Shown here piece by piece: positions 33,838 through 45,089 of a DNA stretch of 64,000 nt (positions are counted from its first letter, which is position 1; the number at the start of each line of letters is the position of its first letter). This DNA is from Tipula vernalis (taxonomy: Eukaryota > Arthropoda > Insecta > Diptera > Tipulidae), in the NCBI GenBank assembly GCA_958295665.1, contig OY282558.1:186288015-186352014 (forward strand), read 5' to 3'. Position numbers and translations under genes: made by a program. The notes beneath the pieces are model-generated. The model made no database searches, was not told the origin of the DNA, and saw nothing but the letters and a program-made list of their open reading frames with translations.

Positions 33838-35131
33838 TGGATTCTAGGGGGGGCCAAACATTGCTACACAATTCTAATGATACCAAAAATAAGCTAAGCG
33901 ATATCAACGCTCAAAAGAGTAACGAGGAAGAACTTTCATTCCGAAGGGGCTCCATTACAATCAGATCACCAACATAAAAAATATTTGCAAACAACGCAAT
34001 CTCCACTGAAAAAGTAACTTCATTATCAGAATAAATGCCGAGTTGCTGAACTTAAGAGAGAAAACTCTACACTAAAAGAAAAGGTTAAAAATAGCATAGC
34101 TAAGGATTCAGAACGAGTTAACAATCTTTCTTCCAACCATATTCAGCCATCATCCAGTCGACATGAACATTCAAATAATTCCAACTGGTTGCTGCGGCAA
34201 TTTCCAGTTTTTCAACAGAATAATAGATTCAGTGCTCTGAGTCAAGAGGATTATTGCACAGATGAGGAAGGACTGGAAAAAGAAGTTTCTAGTGCTGATA
34301 ACAGAAATGCTAGGAAACGCAGGCGCACAAAAACGAAAACTCCTCCAAAAAATACTACACAAATTGTGATTAATAACACTGAACAGAAAAACTCAAAAAT
34401 ACCACACCCTCCACCCATTAACGTGAGCAATATCAAAAATTTCGAACTTTTTCGACAAAAAGTAATAAAAACCACTAGTGAATCAACTAATTTTAAGGCG
34501 CTTTCAAATAGTGACATTAAAATTACCTTTCAAAATGAAAATGATTACAGAAATGTCAAAAAATTACTGGAAGAATTAAAAAAAGCAACCAATCAGAAAA
34601 TATAGAATATCACACCTGTCAGCTGAAGAGCGAAAAGGCTTATAGAGTAGTTATCAGAGGCTTACCATCTTCCATTAGTCACGATATAATTAAAGCAGCC
34701 TTAGAAAAAATTGGACATGAAGTCGCAGGTATTACTAACATATACAAAATCGTCACAACTAATGGTGTAAAAGACAGGAAACACTTTCCATTGTTTTACA
34801 TCGGCTTAAAACAAAAAGACAACAATAAAGAAGTATACAACATCAAGAAACTTGTGTACTATATAGTCAAAATTGAGCCACCTAACAGGACAAGGGACAT
34901 TCCACAATGTACGAATTGTCAACAACTTGGACATACCAAGAGTTTTTGCTATCGTCAAATCAAATGCGTTAAATGTGGTGGAAATCATCACACGACAAAA
35001 TGCAAAAAACAACCAGATATCGCGCCTTCAGGTGCTCTTTATCAAAACAACAAGGACATACTGCAAATTATAAAGGATGCTGTGTATATCAGAACTAAAT
35101 TAAAAGTCAACAGCATAATAGAACAAGAGTA
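33838..35131 (+). pseudogene. LINE ORF1 (gag-like, zinc knuckles)
   Basis: This encodes the RNA-binding ORF1 of a Jockey-type LINE. The start region (MDSRGG at about 33838) carries stops. An Asn/Lys-rich segment with a basic stretch (NARKRRRTKTKTPP, about 34305-34340) lies in the open piece 34189-34605. A frameshift near 34600 leads to AYRVVIRGLPSSISHDIIK (RNA-recognition-like) and KLVYYIVKIEPPNRTRDIPQ. Two CCHC knuckles follow: CTNCQQLGHTKSFC (34908-34949, C-x2-C-x4-H-x4-C) and CVKCGGNHHTTKC (34965-35003). Tandem knuckles preceded by RxxxIPQC are typical of Jockey gag proteins. Several breaks; not functional. Confidence 0.85.
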
Positions 35132-35388
35132 GTACAGCGATTACAAACCAAAGCTGCTAAACCACAAACAACAATCACACCATCCACAGTTGGATTATCC
35201 TATCCGCAAATCACCAAATTATCTGCTGATGAATCAAATCAAAACAACAAACACATAGAAGTTAATAACTTTGAAATTATTAAAAAGCTTAGTCAAATTC
35301 AACAGACACTTGGTCACTTAACAGAAAGGGTGGCAAAACTAGAAATTAATTTCTATCCGCCTAGCAAAAAAAGTCAGCATACACACAA

Positions 35389-37480
35389 ATGGTTAACTCG
35401 TTCCTACGCAGTGTAACTTGGAACGCTAATGGGCTCAACCAACGAGCCCAAGAACTGGAAATATTTCTCCATACAAACAACATGGATATTGCACTTATTT
35501 CAGAAACGCACTTCTCCAACAAAAGCTTTTTTAGAATAAAGGGATTTAATTCCTACTGAACAACCCATCCTAGTGAAAGAGGCAGAGGTGGTTCAGCTGT
35601 ACTAATTAAAAATAATATCAAACATAATCAACAAAAGGATATTCGAGAAAGCTACATGCAAGCAACGGTTTTCTTAATCCAATATAATGGCGCAGATCAA
35701 AATATTGCGGCAGCATACTGTCCTCCACGGCACACACCAACGAAGCTTCAATTTAATAACGTCTTTAATAAGCTCGGTCCAAGATTTATTATTGGAGGGG
35801 ACTACAATATAAAACATACAGCTTGGGGTTCCAGGTTAATTTCTTCTGGGAAAGGAAATGCTTTGTTCAATGCCATTCATGAAAACAAATGTAAATATCT
35901 GTCTCCAAGGGGGCCAACGTATTGGCCAACGGATGCAGGAAAAATACCAGATCTGGTTGATTTCTTCATCATAAAAGGTATTTCATCCAGTTACACTAGA
36001 GTCGAAGGAATTAACGACTTAACATCTGATCACATTCCTGTACTGTTGTTAGTAAGCGCTATAGTCATCAAGAAAAATAAAAAGCAAAACCTTACTAATA
36101 GATTCACGGAGTGGGATCTTTTCAGAAAAAAACTGGAAGAGCTAGTTGAATTAAAAGTTAGCATTAAAAGTAATGAAGAATTGGAACAACAAACAAACAA
36201 TTTCATTGAATACACTCGTATGGCCGCTACTCCAGAATTAAACGATAAAGCGGAGATTGAAGTCAAATACTCGGCTGAAATCAGAGAACAAATCAAGGAA
36301 AGGAGAAAGGCAAGGAGAATATGGCATCTCACCAGAAATCCCGCTGACAAAACCACCTTCAATCGAGCAAGTAACAATTTCAATAGGCTAATCAAAAGCT
36401 TCAAACAGGATTGCTTCGACAACTACTTAAGCGGGCTAGGTCCAGAAATGGATAAGGACTACTCCTTATGGAAAGCAACCAGAAAATTTAAACGACCTGT
36501 AGTTCGAGAACCACCTATAAGAAATGCTCAAGGCAATTGGGTTCGACATGACAAAGAAAAAGCGGAACTCTTTGCTCAACACCTAGCAACAGTGTTTCAA
36601 CCCCATGACATTCAATCCAACATGGACGTAACACCTGTCTATCAACCAAATCAGGATTTTAAAAGGGTCGCGCCAATGGAAATTGCTGAGGAAATCGACA
36701 AAAGTCTTAGCCAAAAAAAGGCACCAGGAATTGATGAAATATCACCGGGTCTATTCAAGGAACTTCTACGCAAAGCAATCATCATGATCACATACTTATT
36801 TAATGCCTGTATGAGATTGAAGTATGTACGAAAATGCTTCAAAACGGCCCAAATAATTATGTTGAAGAAACCAGGTAAACACGAATAAAGCCAATGGTAA
36901 ACAGATGAAGAAGTAACATCATACAGACCAATTTCACTGCATCCGACCTTATCAAAGCCGTTTGAAAAACTACTACTAAAACGTCTAAAGCCAATAGTAA
37001 ACGTTCCTGATTTTCAATTTGGATTCAGGAATAACCACTCCACAATAGATCAAGTCCATCGAATAACTACGGTAATAGAGCAAGCGTTAGAAGAAAATAA
37101 ATATTGGCCCGCCGTATTTCTGGATGTATCCAGATGGCCTTTGATAGGGTTTGGCACGAGGGATTGACATTCAAGATGAGCAAAATGCTACCACAAAACT
37201 ATTGTCAGCTGCTTGAATCATACCTCTCTGATCGCCAATTCGGAGTCATCCATGAAGAAACATGTTCTGACTTTTATCCAACGCTAGCGGGAGTTCCGCA
37301 GGGAAGTGTATTGGGACCCCTCCTCTACCTTATCTACACTGCGGACATACCTACAATGAATAAAACATTCATCGGCACGTTCGCTGACGACACTGTAATT
37401 ATGTCAGTAGACGAATCACAACCAAGAGCAGTGGAAAATCTTCAACGAGCAATGAACAACGTTACTAAATGGACAATGGT
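35389..37480 (+). pseudogene. LINE ORF2 endonuclease-reverse transcriptase
   Basis: ORF2 starts MVNSFLRSVTWNANGLNQRA at 35389. Endonuclease blocks: TWNANGL, DIALISETHF, GGDYNIKHTAW (about 35800) and LTSDHIPVL (about 36020). RT blocks: KKAPGIDEISPGLFKELL, SYRPISLHPTLSKPFEKLL, FGFRNNHSTIDQVHRIT, MAFDRVWHEGL, LAGVPQGSVLGPLLYLIYTA and FADDT (GCTGACGAC at 37383-37391). Damage: TGA for an expected Trp near 35560, two stops near 36886-36900, a +1 frameshift near 37128, then truncation. ADIP after the GPLLYLIYT block is characteristic of the Jockey clade. The longest intact piece is 35656-36888. Confidence 0.9.
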
Positions 37481-37597
37481 ACTGAAAAGTCGAAGCTTTA
37501 TTTGAACGTATTCCTGTTTGAATTAAATCAGAGTCATCCGATTCATATTGAAATCAAATACGATAATCTTATCCATTCGAATTCGTATCGTATTTAG

Positions 37598-37953
37598 AGG
37601 CTCTGTTATGAACATTACATATTTCGCATTTACATACATGCGGTATCGCATTTCGTTATTATAAAACGATATTTTCGCAAAAATGTCAATGTCTTATTTG
37701 TCGAAAAATTCGCCTTATTATAAAATGCGATAGCGAATTTTTGCGAAATTAAAATTGACCAATGCGACAACTTAATAGCAGTCGAAAATCGCATTTGCGA
37801 AGTGATTATGTAACTAATCGTGTTTTTAAAATGTTTTAATTTACCAATAAAAAGTTTCTTCGTTTTTCATAACATATAAACACATATGAAGCGAATCGCA
37901 TCCACAAAATTGCAAAAAATGCGAAATGCGATCCATTTCATAATAGTGCCCCA
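37598..37953. mobile_element. MITE rich in GCGAAAT/ATCGCAT motifs
   Basis: The left end GGCTCTGTTATGAACATT and the right end (reverse complement GGGGCACTATTATGAAATG) are related inverses. Between them TATCGCATTTCG, GCGATAGCGAATTTTTGCGA and TCGCATTTGCGA are nested inversions, so the element would fold extensively. About 355 bp, no coding. Confidence 0.6.
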
Positions 37954-38263
37954 GGAATAGTCTTCTGGAATAACCTTTCACGCTAAATTCAAAGTTTATA
38001 GCGGATTGTATTTTGGTTGAAAATGTCGAGAGTAGTTTCAGCGTTCCCTGTTTTCAAAAAATCAATAAGTAGCTATTTGTCCAAAAAATTGATCATTTTC
38101 CATAGTTATAAATTATGTGAAGTGTAGAAATGTTTACAAATATAACGCCTTATTTGAATAAAACACCCAGCAGGCGTATTATTCGTTTAAAACGCCTAGG
38201 TGTTATTTACGGTGGAAGACAGTAGTTAGTAAGAAATTCCTAGCTTTTCCTTTCAAGATGTCA
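37954..38263. other. Intergenic, no gene seen
   Basis: Short AT-rich spacer between the MITE and the RTE-like fragment. Confidence 0.4.
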
Positions 38264-38970
38264 GAACAATGCGAGAGGTGGACGGTCACAGCGACCACCA
38301 ACTGTTAATAGCAACTTTCAAAGTCAAACCAGCCGCTGTAAAAACACACGTAAAGATAAATCGAAGGAAGTTTAACATCAATAAATTGAGAAACACTGAC
38401 AAAAAATACCTTCAAAGAAACGCTCCAACTAATGAAACAAGATGAGCAAGAAATGAATCTAGTACAGTCGATCAAAAATGGGAACAACTAGAAGATGTCT
38501 ACATCAACACTGCTAAACAACAGAAAACCTTAAACTATGTCACCAAGATACAATGGAAATCCGAAGGAAATATTAGCCCACAGCCCAACAAGTAAAAAAT
38601 ACGGCAAGAACATACCTACACAGAAGACATCTCGAAACCGCAGAAGAAGCAACTACAATCAGAAACATGCGCACGCACTACATCAATGTGTAAGGAAGTT
38701 CACCGGAAAATTCACGAATATTCCACCCATAAAGGATCTAGCTGGACAAATCTTAACCATACATGAGTAACAACTTAATAGATGGAAAGAACACTTTGAG
38801 CACAACTATGTAGATATCGAAGGAAATTACGAGGTTCCGGATGGCAACTATAACTAACAATAGAGCAGGAATATCAGCAGAAACTCTAGTACCACTATTA
38901 GTTGATATATGGAATACAGGGAGAATCCCAGCAGAAATGGAAAGAAGGTTTGACCATAACAATTCCAAAG
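38264..38970 (+). pseudogene. RTE-like LINE ORF2, 5' portion
   Basis: The translation gives MREVDGHSDHQLLIATFKVK (endonuclease SDH block) and KINRRKFNINKLRNTDKK, then, after breaks, KFTGKFTNIPPIKDLAGQIL and QLNRWKEHFE (about 38690-38800). It ends near MTIPKKGE-type sequence at about 38960 at the start of the RT fingers. This layout is typical of RTE-type insect LINEs. Many stops and shifts. It resumes at 40024 after an opposite-strand LINE. Confidence 0.8.
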
Positions 38971-38999
38971 AAAGGCGAGCATATTGAACTTGCATTCAA

Positions 39000-40020
39000 T
39001 TTCATCAACAGAAGCGCAATAAATGGAAAACACTTCGCGATGCCGGAAACAAGGTTCAACACAAAATGAAGGTCAAAGGGCTTTCACTTTCGAGTCAGAT
39101 GGAGAAATGTATTTTCCTTCCTGTTAAAAGCCATGTAAGGGATCTTAGGGATTGGCGGTCCATCCTCGGTGCCTCTCCCAGACGTATAATATTTTAACTG
39201 AATAATTTCTTGGCCTGTCCCATCCCAATGGAGGACTCCCAGACTAATTTCCTATAGTTCTGCTCCCAGTCCCTTATACCATCTGCCAAATGGGTTTTGG
39301 AAAAAGCGATACTAGGACCGGGGACCTAGGAAATCTCGGCTTGCTCTCATTTTTGCACATCGGTCTGCTGCCTCATTTCCTTAATGGTGGAGTGGCCAGG
39401 AGACCACAAAAGAGTGACTTTATTTGTTTTACCCAGTTCTAATAAATTACAGTAGCAGCTCCAGATCAATTTCGAGTTGAACACTGAAGCTCCTAAGGCA
39501 GAGCTGCCTGGCTGTCCGAGATTATATAGATCTCGGTCTTCTTATATTTCTTTTTGAGACATTGAAGCACACACACCTCCTACAGGAAAGGTCTCTGCCT
39601 GAAAAACTGTGGGGGTGCTACCGAGTGGTATGCCTAGCTCTAGGTCGGGCCCGACTATCCCTGCACCGGTATCCCCGTTTGTTTTCGGAGGAGATAATAT
39701 TCTCTACCAGTGCCCTTAAAGTATCTCTATTGTCCTTAAAGTTTAATTTATGTAGGAATCAAGTACTGATCAAGTACGACACCCAGATATTTAACCTCCG
39801 TTGACAGTTGGTCGGCGGAAGGCCAGTTTTCCTCCGGTTAGTAAAGAGAGTGCAGTTGACCTTGTTGGAATTTACCGTAAGGCCCACCTCCGTGCACCAA
39901 TCATTTACTACCTCTAGGGCTTGTTGCATCATTTCCCCTGCTGTATTTGCGAATCTGCCACTAACCATCAAGACTAGGTCGTCCGCATAGGTAATGTTCG
40001 AGAAGTAGACCTGGTGCATG
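39000..40020 (-). pseudogene. LINE fragment with RT tail and RNase H, inserted in the RTE copy
   Basis: From the right (40019): ITYADDLVLMVSGRFANTA (RT catalytic YADD), EVGLTVNSNKVNCTLFTNRR, then IYIISDSQAAL (about 39540-39510, RNase H Asp block) and HSTIKGNEAAD-like remnants near 39380-39410. RNase H after RT marks the I/LOA/R1-like group rather than Jockey or RTE. Multiple frameshifts. Both flanks are RTE sequence in the opposite orientation, so this insertion is younger than the RTE copy. Confidence 0.75.
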
Positions 40021-40023
40021 AAG

Positions 40024-40505
40024 TCGGTCTCTAAATCAACATCAGGAAAACAAAAGCCGTGAGACTCAACACTGCTTCACAAGATCTGAAATGCGTCCAT
40101 CTTGTCTAGAAATACAAAGCTGTGTAAAGCTATGTGCAAAATCAGTACTGCAGTGTGGAAGTGAAACATGGAAGCACACAGAAGATCAAAGGACGACTCT
40201 AGGTGTTTGTGAAAAAATGCCTTAGAAGGCTGAAAAAATGTTTCTGGCCGAACACTAACAGTAACATAAAACTTATGTGGCAAACAAAGTAAACAGATAT
40301 TGAGGCCGAAATAAAAATGTGCAATTGGAGATGGGCAGGGAAACGAAAAGTGGGAAGACCAGTTATAATCTGGAAGAGAACGATGCTAGCCGAAGGGAAA
40401 GAACTCGTTAAATAATGGGAAGAGCTGAAAGCAATATCCCACAATAGAGTTAGATGGACCAGCCTAGTAAACGCCCTAAGCTCCTACCTAAATCGGAGAT
40501 AAAGA
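40024..40505 (+). pseudogene. RTE-like LINE ORF2, 3' portion
   Basis: Reads SINIRKTKAVRLNTASQ, FVKKCLRRLKKCFWPNTNSN, CNWRWAGKRKVGRPVIIWKR and EELKAISHNRVRWTSLVNAL, the C-terminal region of RTE-type ORF2, ending at TAA near 40500. The RT core (about 150-190 codons, including its own catalytic box) is absent between the two RTE pieces, so the nested insertion came with a deletion. Confidence 0.8.
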
Positions 40506-43500
40506 AAAAAAGGGGAATATTACAAGAAATAAGGATTTTATCATAATTCAGAAAATCATGAATTCATCAAGTTAGAAAAAAAATTCTTGAAATATAAAAT
40601 AAGTACGGTGCGAGATTCTGAGAGAATACATAAAACGATCGCTTTCATTTTCTTTTAGATCCTGTTTTATGCTCTTCAACCTACAAAAATATAAAAATAT
40701 GGTATTCTATTACTTAAAAATGACCTCTTTTTATCTCGAACCCTCCCGCAGGTGTGGGGTTTGGCGGATATCTAGTTTCGCCAGTGATAATGGATATACC
40801 AAACTATTTGCTTAGTAAAATATTTTTATCGACGTTGTCATATGTATGTAAACAAGGTAGATATTACCAGATCGTCTGGCAGCGACCTTAGACTACCGCA
40901 ATACGGCAATAAAAAGAGTCATCCTAAAAAACTGAGCAACGCACAACTGATGAGGAATAATTTACAGATTTGTCTAATTTTAATTAATTTATTAACAGCT
41001 TTTTGGCATATAAATAATACACATAATAAAATTCTGTATTTCTTTGAGGTATCCAAACAAAAAAAAAAAAAAAACTTGTGAATTAAAAAAGAAAAATATC
41101 CAAAAATACAGTGGCGGTTAATGTCAAAAAAAAAAAACCTTGCCTTGATTTATGTTATTTTCATATGATGCAACCGAATAATAATATTCTTGATTTTCCT
41201 GATCGATAAAAATATCGTTTAGCAATAAAAAAAAACTGATCATATCGTCTACATACATATAATTTATTACAGTTGATAAGGGACAAACCGTCATAAATTC
41301 GACTTTCAAAATCATTGACACACGTGATACATAACTTTTGTTTATTTATTTACTCTGTCAATATTTGATGCGACTTAATACACCATAAAAAGAGATGAAC
41401 AAGGAATTTACTCGTATTCCGTTGAGCGTGCGATTTCATTGTGTGGTGACAACATCAATGAAAATATTATTATGGAAACAGAGGGAAATGCACATTACGA
41501 TAAATATACGTACGAGTATATACACTCTAAAAATATCCAGTTTTCTTTTTGTGTGTGTATGCGCGTGATGATCTCATTGAAAAAGACGAAAATTACTCAA
41601 TTCAAACCAATCCTTACCAAGCACTGTAACCATATATTTATACATTGTTGTATGTAATAATTGAATGATCATAATTCCGTTGTGGTCCATAAAAGGAGAT
41701 AAAATATATATTTACATCACAAGATCGCGAGACATATTTAAGAAGAAAATAAAAACAAATTGATTGTGTAAATGTAATGCACATTTTGTGTTCTTCATGT
41801 ACTCGTTCGAGCGGCTTATTGATGAATCGATTTACGTAAGATTCTTAAGAGTTTTAATTAGAATTCATTTTTTTTTTTTAAAATTTTTATTATAATTTTA
41901 ACGCATTCTTGAGATTATTTCATTACATCTGTAAGAGTTTATATTATTGGTAAGTATGTAATTTAATTATGTATATACGAGTACTGTAAATAAATAAAAC
42001 GATTTTTCTCGTTAAATTTAAAAGTGTGAAAATTGTATCGATGGAAATCTATATCGAAAATTTTGGGAAGGTGTGTAAAGTATTGAACTCATTATACAAA
42101 CATTTTCAGTATAATATTAACAAAATAATTAGGTCAACATTGGAATTGAGTTTTGAAAGCCTCATTTTTTTTTATTCGTATAAAATTAACCGATAATTCG
42201 TAGTTTGATCTATTGACTTAGATTTTATGTACCGCTACCGCTTCCTCTATCCTAGCTTCCAATATGTGTGCAAACCATTATGTACTATATTGCATGCATT
42301 CTTATAACAAATAACCCTCGTTTATGTGGATGAAACGACTTTGAAATCGATCTCATTTTTAAATTAAATAATAAGAAAATTGACGAAGCACGATTATATT
42401 AAAGATGCCAGTCAAAAATAATTGGATTCATTTTATTAACAAAACGTTCGTTGTGTGTGTGTGCGATTTTTAAAAAAAAAAAACTATGTTTAATAATTAT
42501 AATTATTGTAATTTTGTGTGTACGTACACAATATATTTTGGGAATATTGAAATTGGGATGTACACATTTTTTGTTATATCTTTCGTTTTTTTTTTTTTAG
42601 TTTCATCTTACCGATTTTCTTGAGGTATTGAATCAATCAATTTTTTTTTGCTGTACTTTTCTCATTTAAAAGACGAGACATTTTGTTGTTATGGGGCAAT
42701 TTAAATAATTTTATTGATTTAAGAGGCATTTACTTAGTACATAATAATGGCATGCATTTAATCTTCCAACAAATTTTTAAAACATCCGAACGTACATAAT
42801 AATCGATGGGAGCTGGAGAATAAAATTTTGTTTATCTAAAATACACCTCCGCCTCTCTGCCCCCGCCAAAATTTAAAAAAAAATCCTAAAACTTGTCTAG
42901 AATTAAGAAATTGTGTTTCAGAAAGTATAACCGCAAGAATTAAGAATTGTTGTCTACAGAACCGTAGAATCACAAGTATTTAATTTTAATTGGCCGATTG
43001 GTTGAGGAAACCGGGCCTGCTGTTCGCCCTTTTACATAAAACAAAACCGAAGATTAGGAAAGGTTTATTAGTATTAAGTAATTTAACTGTTTTCAGACAT
43101 CTCCAAAACCTGGTAATTTTTATTAGTAATGTAGTAGATCACGAGGCTGCTAAAGCGAAAACGACCTTCAAGTAAAAATTGTGAGATATATGTATTCCCG
43201 AAACCAAATTGCCCGCCAAGCAACAACATCCCAAATTTCATACGCTGTATTTAAGAAAATTTTATTTTCGAAATTTGGCAAACTAAGAGAACAGAACCGT
43301 TAGAGTTCTGAAATAGCAAAATTTAAAATTTAATGTAATTTAGAGTTATAAAAATTACAGATTCTGGAATATATTCATTTAGGATCTAACGATTTTCGGT
43401 AAGGGAAATTTATAGATTTAAACATAAATAATCAAGAACTTTGGAAGTTAAAAATTTTGTACTTATCGATCATAAAATTTAACAAAACAGAATTTGAAAT

Positions 43501-43532
43501 TTAGAAAAATTCAAAAATTTAAGAATCCTTGA
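40506..43532. other. Long AT-rich intergenic, no gene seen
   Basis: Homopolymer runs (A runs at about 41060-41077 and 41129-41137), CAGTGGCGGTTAATG at 41109 (hAT-end-like, no partner found), and GTGTGTGTGTGC near 42455. Short frames (40842, 41439, 42990) show no motif. No RNA gene recognised. Confidence 0.45.
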
Positions 43533-43590
43533 GAGGACAAAATCATTTAGCATCGACTCGATCCGAGTTGATGCTAAATGACTTTGTCGA
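43533..43590. repeat. Short perfect-looking hairpin
   Basis: TCATTTAGCATCGACTCG, three-base loop, CGAGTTGATGCTAAATGA: an 18-bp stem with one G-T type mismatch, extending with lower match to ~27 bp. Could be a small RNA precursor or a MITE core. Confidence 0.5.
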
Positions 43591-43599
43591 TCAAGAAAT

Positions 43600-43800
43600 A
43601 GCCAAGTTCCGTCCTAGTTGCCCCAATAATAATGATTTTAGAGTTCAATTTCCAAGGCACATGTAGAATTTTATCACAATCGGTTTAAAAATATCCAAAT
43701 TCCATTCTAACTGGCCATATTCCAGAACTTCATCTAAAAATCGTTTTAGAATCCCATTTTCTTCGCACTTGAATTTCATCAAAATTGGTTATGAAATTCC
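43600..43800 (+). repeat. Dispersed repeat, copy 2 (pairs with 12727-12880)
   Basis: Internally repetitive at ~100-bp spacing: TTTTAGAGTTCAATTTCCAA and TTTTAGAATCCCATTTTC, each followed by ..TTTATCACAATCGG or ..TTCATCAAAATTGG. The same words occur at 12727-12880. Confidence 0.6.
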
Positions 43801-44036
43801 CCATATCCCATTTCCATCATACAGCTAAATTTTGAAATATCCTGTTTTGTACCTTATATCGTTTCGACCACGATTGTGTTGATATTTTCGTCACATCGTG
43901 CATACAAATGATTCACCTCAACAAAATTTGTATTTTCTATCGAGAGGTTGACCAACGAAACCCTCAACAGAATAATGTGTAAATTATCGGGTTCTTCCCC
44001 TTGTATTGACGATTTTTTAATGTAGAATTTAAGATA

Positions 44037-44602
44037 AGATCCCAATCCTGTGATAAATATTTTTTAGCACAAACTTTTGACATTTATTTGAAAAATATTC
44101 CCCTGCATTCACAAATTTTTGTATTACGCTGCCCGAATCGTGTAATAATTTTTTAAAGTATTTCCCCACTTATCATGTTGCTGCATGTTCGATTTTAATG
44201 TTGGCTTTTGTTTTATATATTGTAGCGAAGGGCTGTACTTGTTAGGGCATAGCATAACAGAATGATGGTGCAATAATTCTCGCCAAAATTTTGGAAAATA
44301 CATTACGATATATAGTCTTGTTTGTATGAAGAAAATGGGAGAAGGTCAAGGGTGGCCTCAAGAACAGAAGACAAAAATTGTCGGCAAGCTGCTGCAGTTG
44401 AAAATAGGAAATTATCATGTTGCTATTATTATGTTGCTGCAAATGAAAATATAATCATTGACTATCTGACATTTTATTTTGATGATATAAAATGTTAAGG
44501 CGACCATGCTAAATGTCGACCGTGATAATTTGGGTGTATGCGGTTTTTTCAAATAAATGTCAAAAATTTGTACAAAAAAATATTTATCACAGTTTTCGGG
44601 CA
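44037..44602. repeat. Inverted repeat pair around ~430 bp
   Basis: 44037-44100 (CCTGTGATAAATATTTTTTA, TTTTGACATTTATTTGAAAA) is the inverse of 44528-44602 at about 85% identity. The interior has TATCATGTTGCTGCA repeated directly. MITE-like; no coding. Confidence 0.6.
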
Positions 44603-44736
44603 CGGTGTTCTTTTTGGAAATAAATCCAGATATTGAAGATAATATTATTAACAGTTAAACTCTTAAATTGCCAACTTTTTTTAATATTTAGTTACTTCCG
44701 TTAAAATTTCTATATATTGTTTGGGCGGTCACAGGT

Positions 44737-45089
44737 TGACATGTGCTGCAATAAACTTAACACCAAAATCAAGAATCTAAACCTTGCGACAACGCAAAAC
44801 TTTTGATGAAATAACCAAACTACGTCAAGATAAAGATAATGTTATCTCCCTTTTTCTGAAATCCATGTGCAGGAAATGTTTTATCTCCGGCAACCGTAAG
44901 TTCATGAATTTTGCATTCAAACCTATAGTTAGTGCCTGTTTAGAACATTTTATTAACGAGTACACCCCTACCAATATAACGGAACTGTATCTCATCTCGG
45001 ATGAACATCCAGGGCAAATTAAAAACTACATCATCGTGCGGTTTCTGACAGTTTTGGCGCCGGAGTTTTGGACAATTCACAAAGTTTGA
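44737..45089 (+). pseudogene. Fragment of an uncharacterised transposon-type protein (D-x-GQ-x-KN motif)
   Basis: CCNKLNTKIKNLNLA then, after a frameshift, RQRKTFDEITKLRQDKDNVI, and finally ITELYLISDEHPGQIKNYII and VRFLTVL. The block (S)D-x4-GQ-x-KN followed by a hydrophobic run resembles a family of transposon-associated animal proteins (the DNCxGQNKN group). Only ~110 codons survive; in that family the Cys is usual where His is seen here. Function is not established and the assignment is tentative. Confidence 0.45.

Larger units (their letters stand above)
33598..37480 (+). mobile_element. Jockey-like LINE, 3'-truncated
   Basis: A non-LTR retrotransposon with a putative 5' UTR (about 33598-33840), a gag-like ORF1 and an endonuclease-reverse transcriptase ORF2. 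The RT ends abruptly after NNVTKWTM near 37478, where unrelated DNA follows. The thumb, 3' UTR and poly(A) are missing, the reverse of the usual 5' truncation, so a later deletion or insertion removed the 3' end. Confidence 0.88.

Noticed and set aside
42990..43175. 61-codon plus frame
   Set aside because: No recognisable domain or splice context in an AT-rich intergenic stretch.
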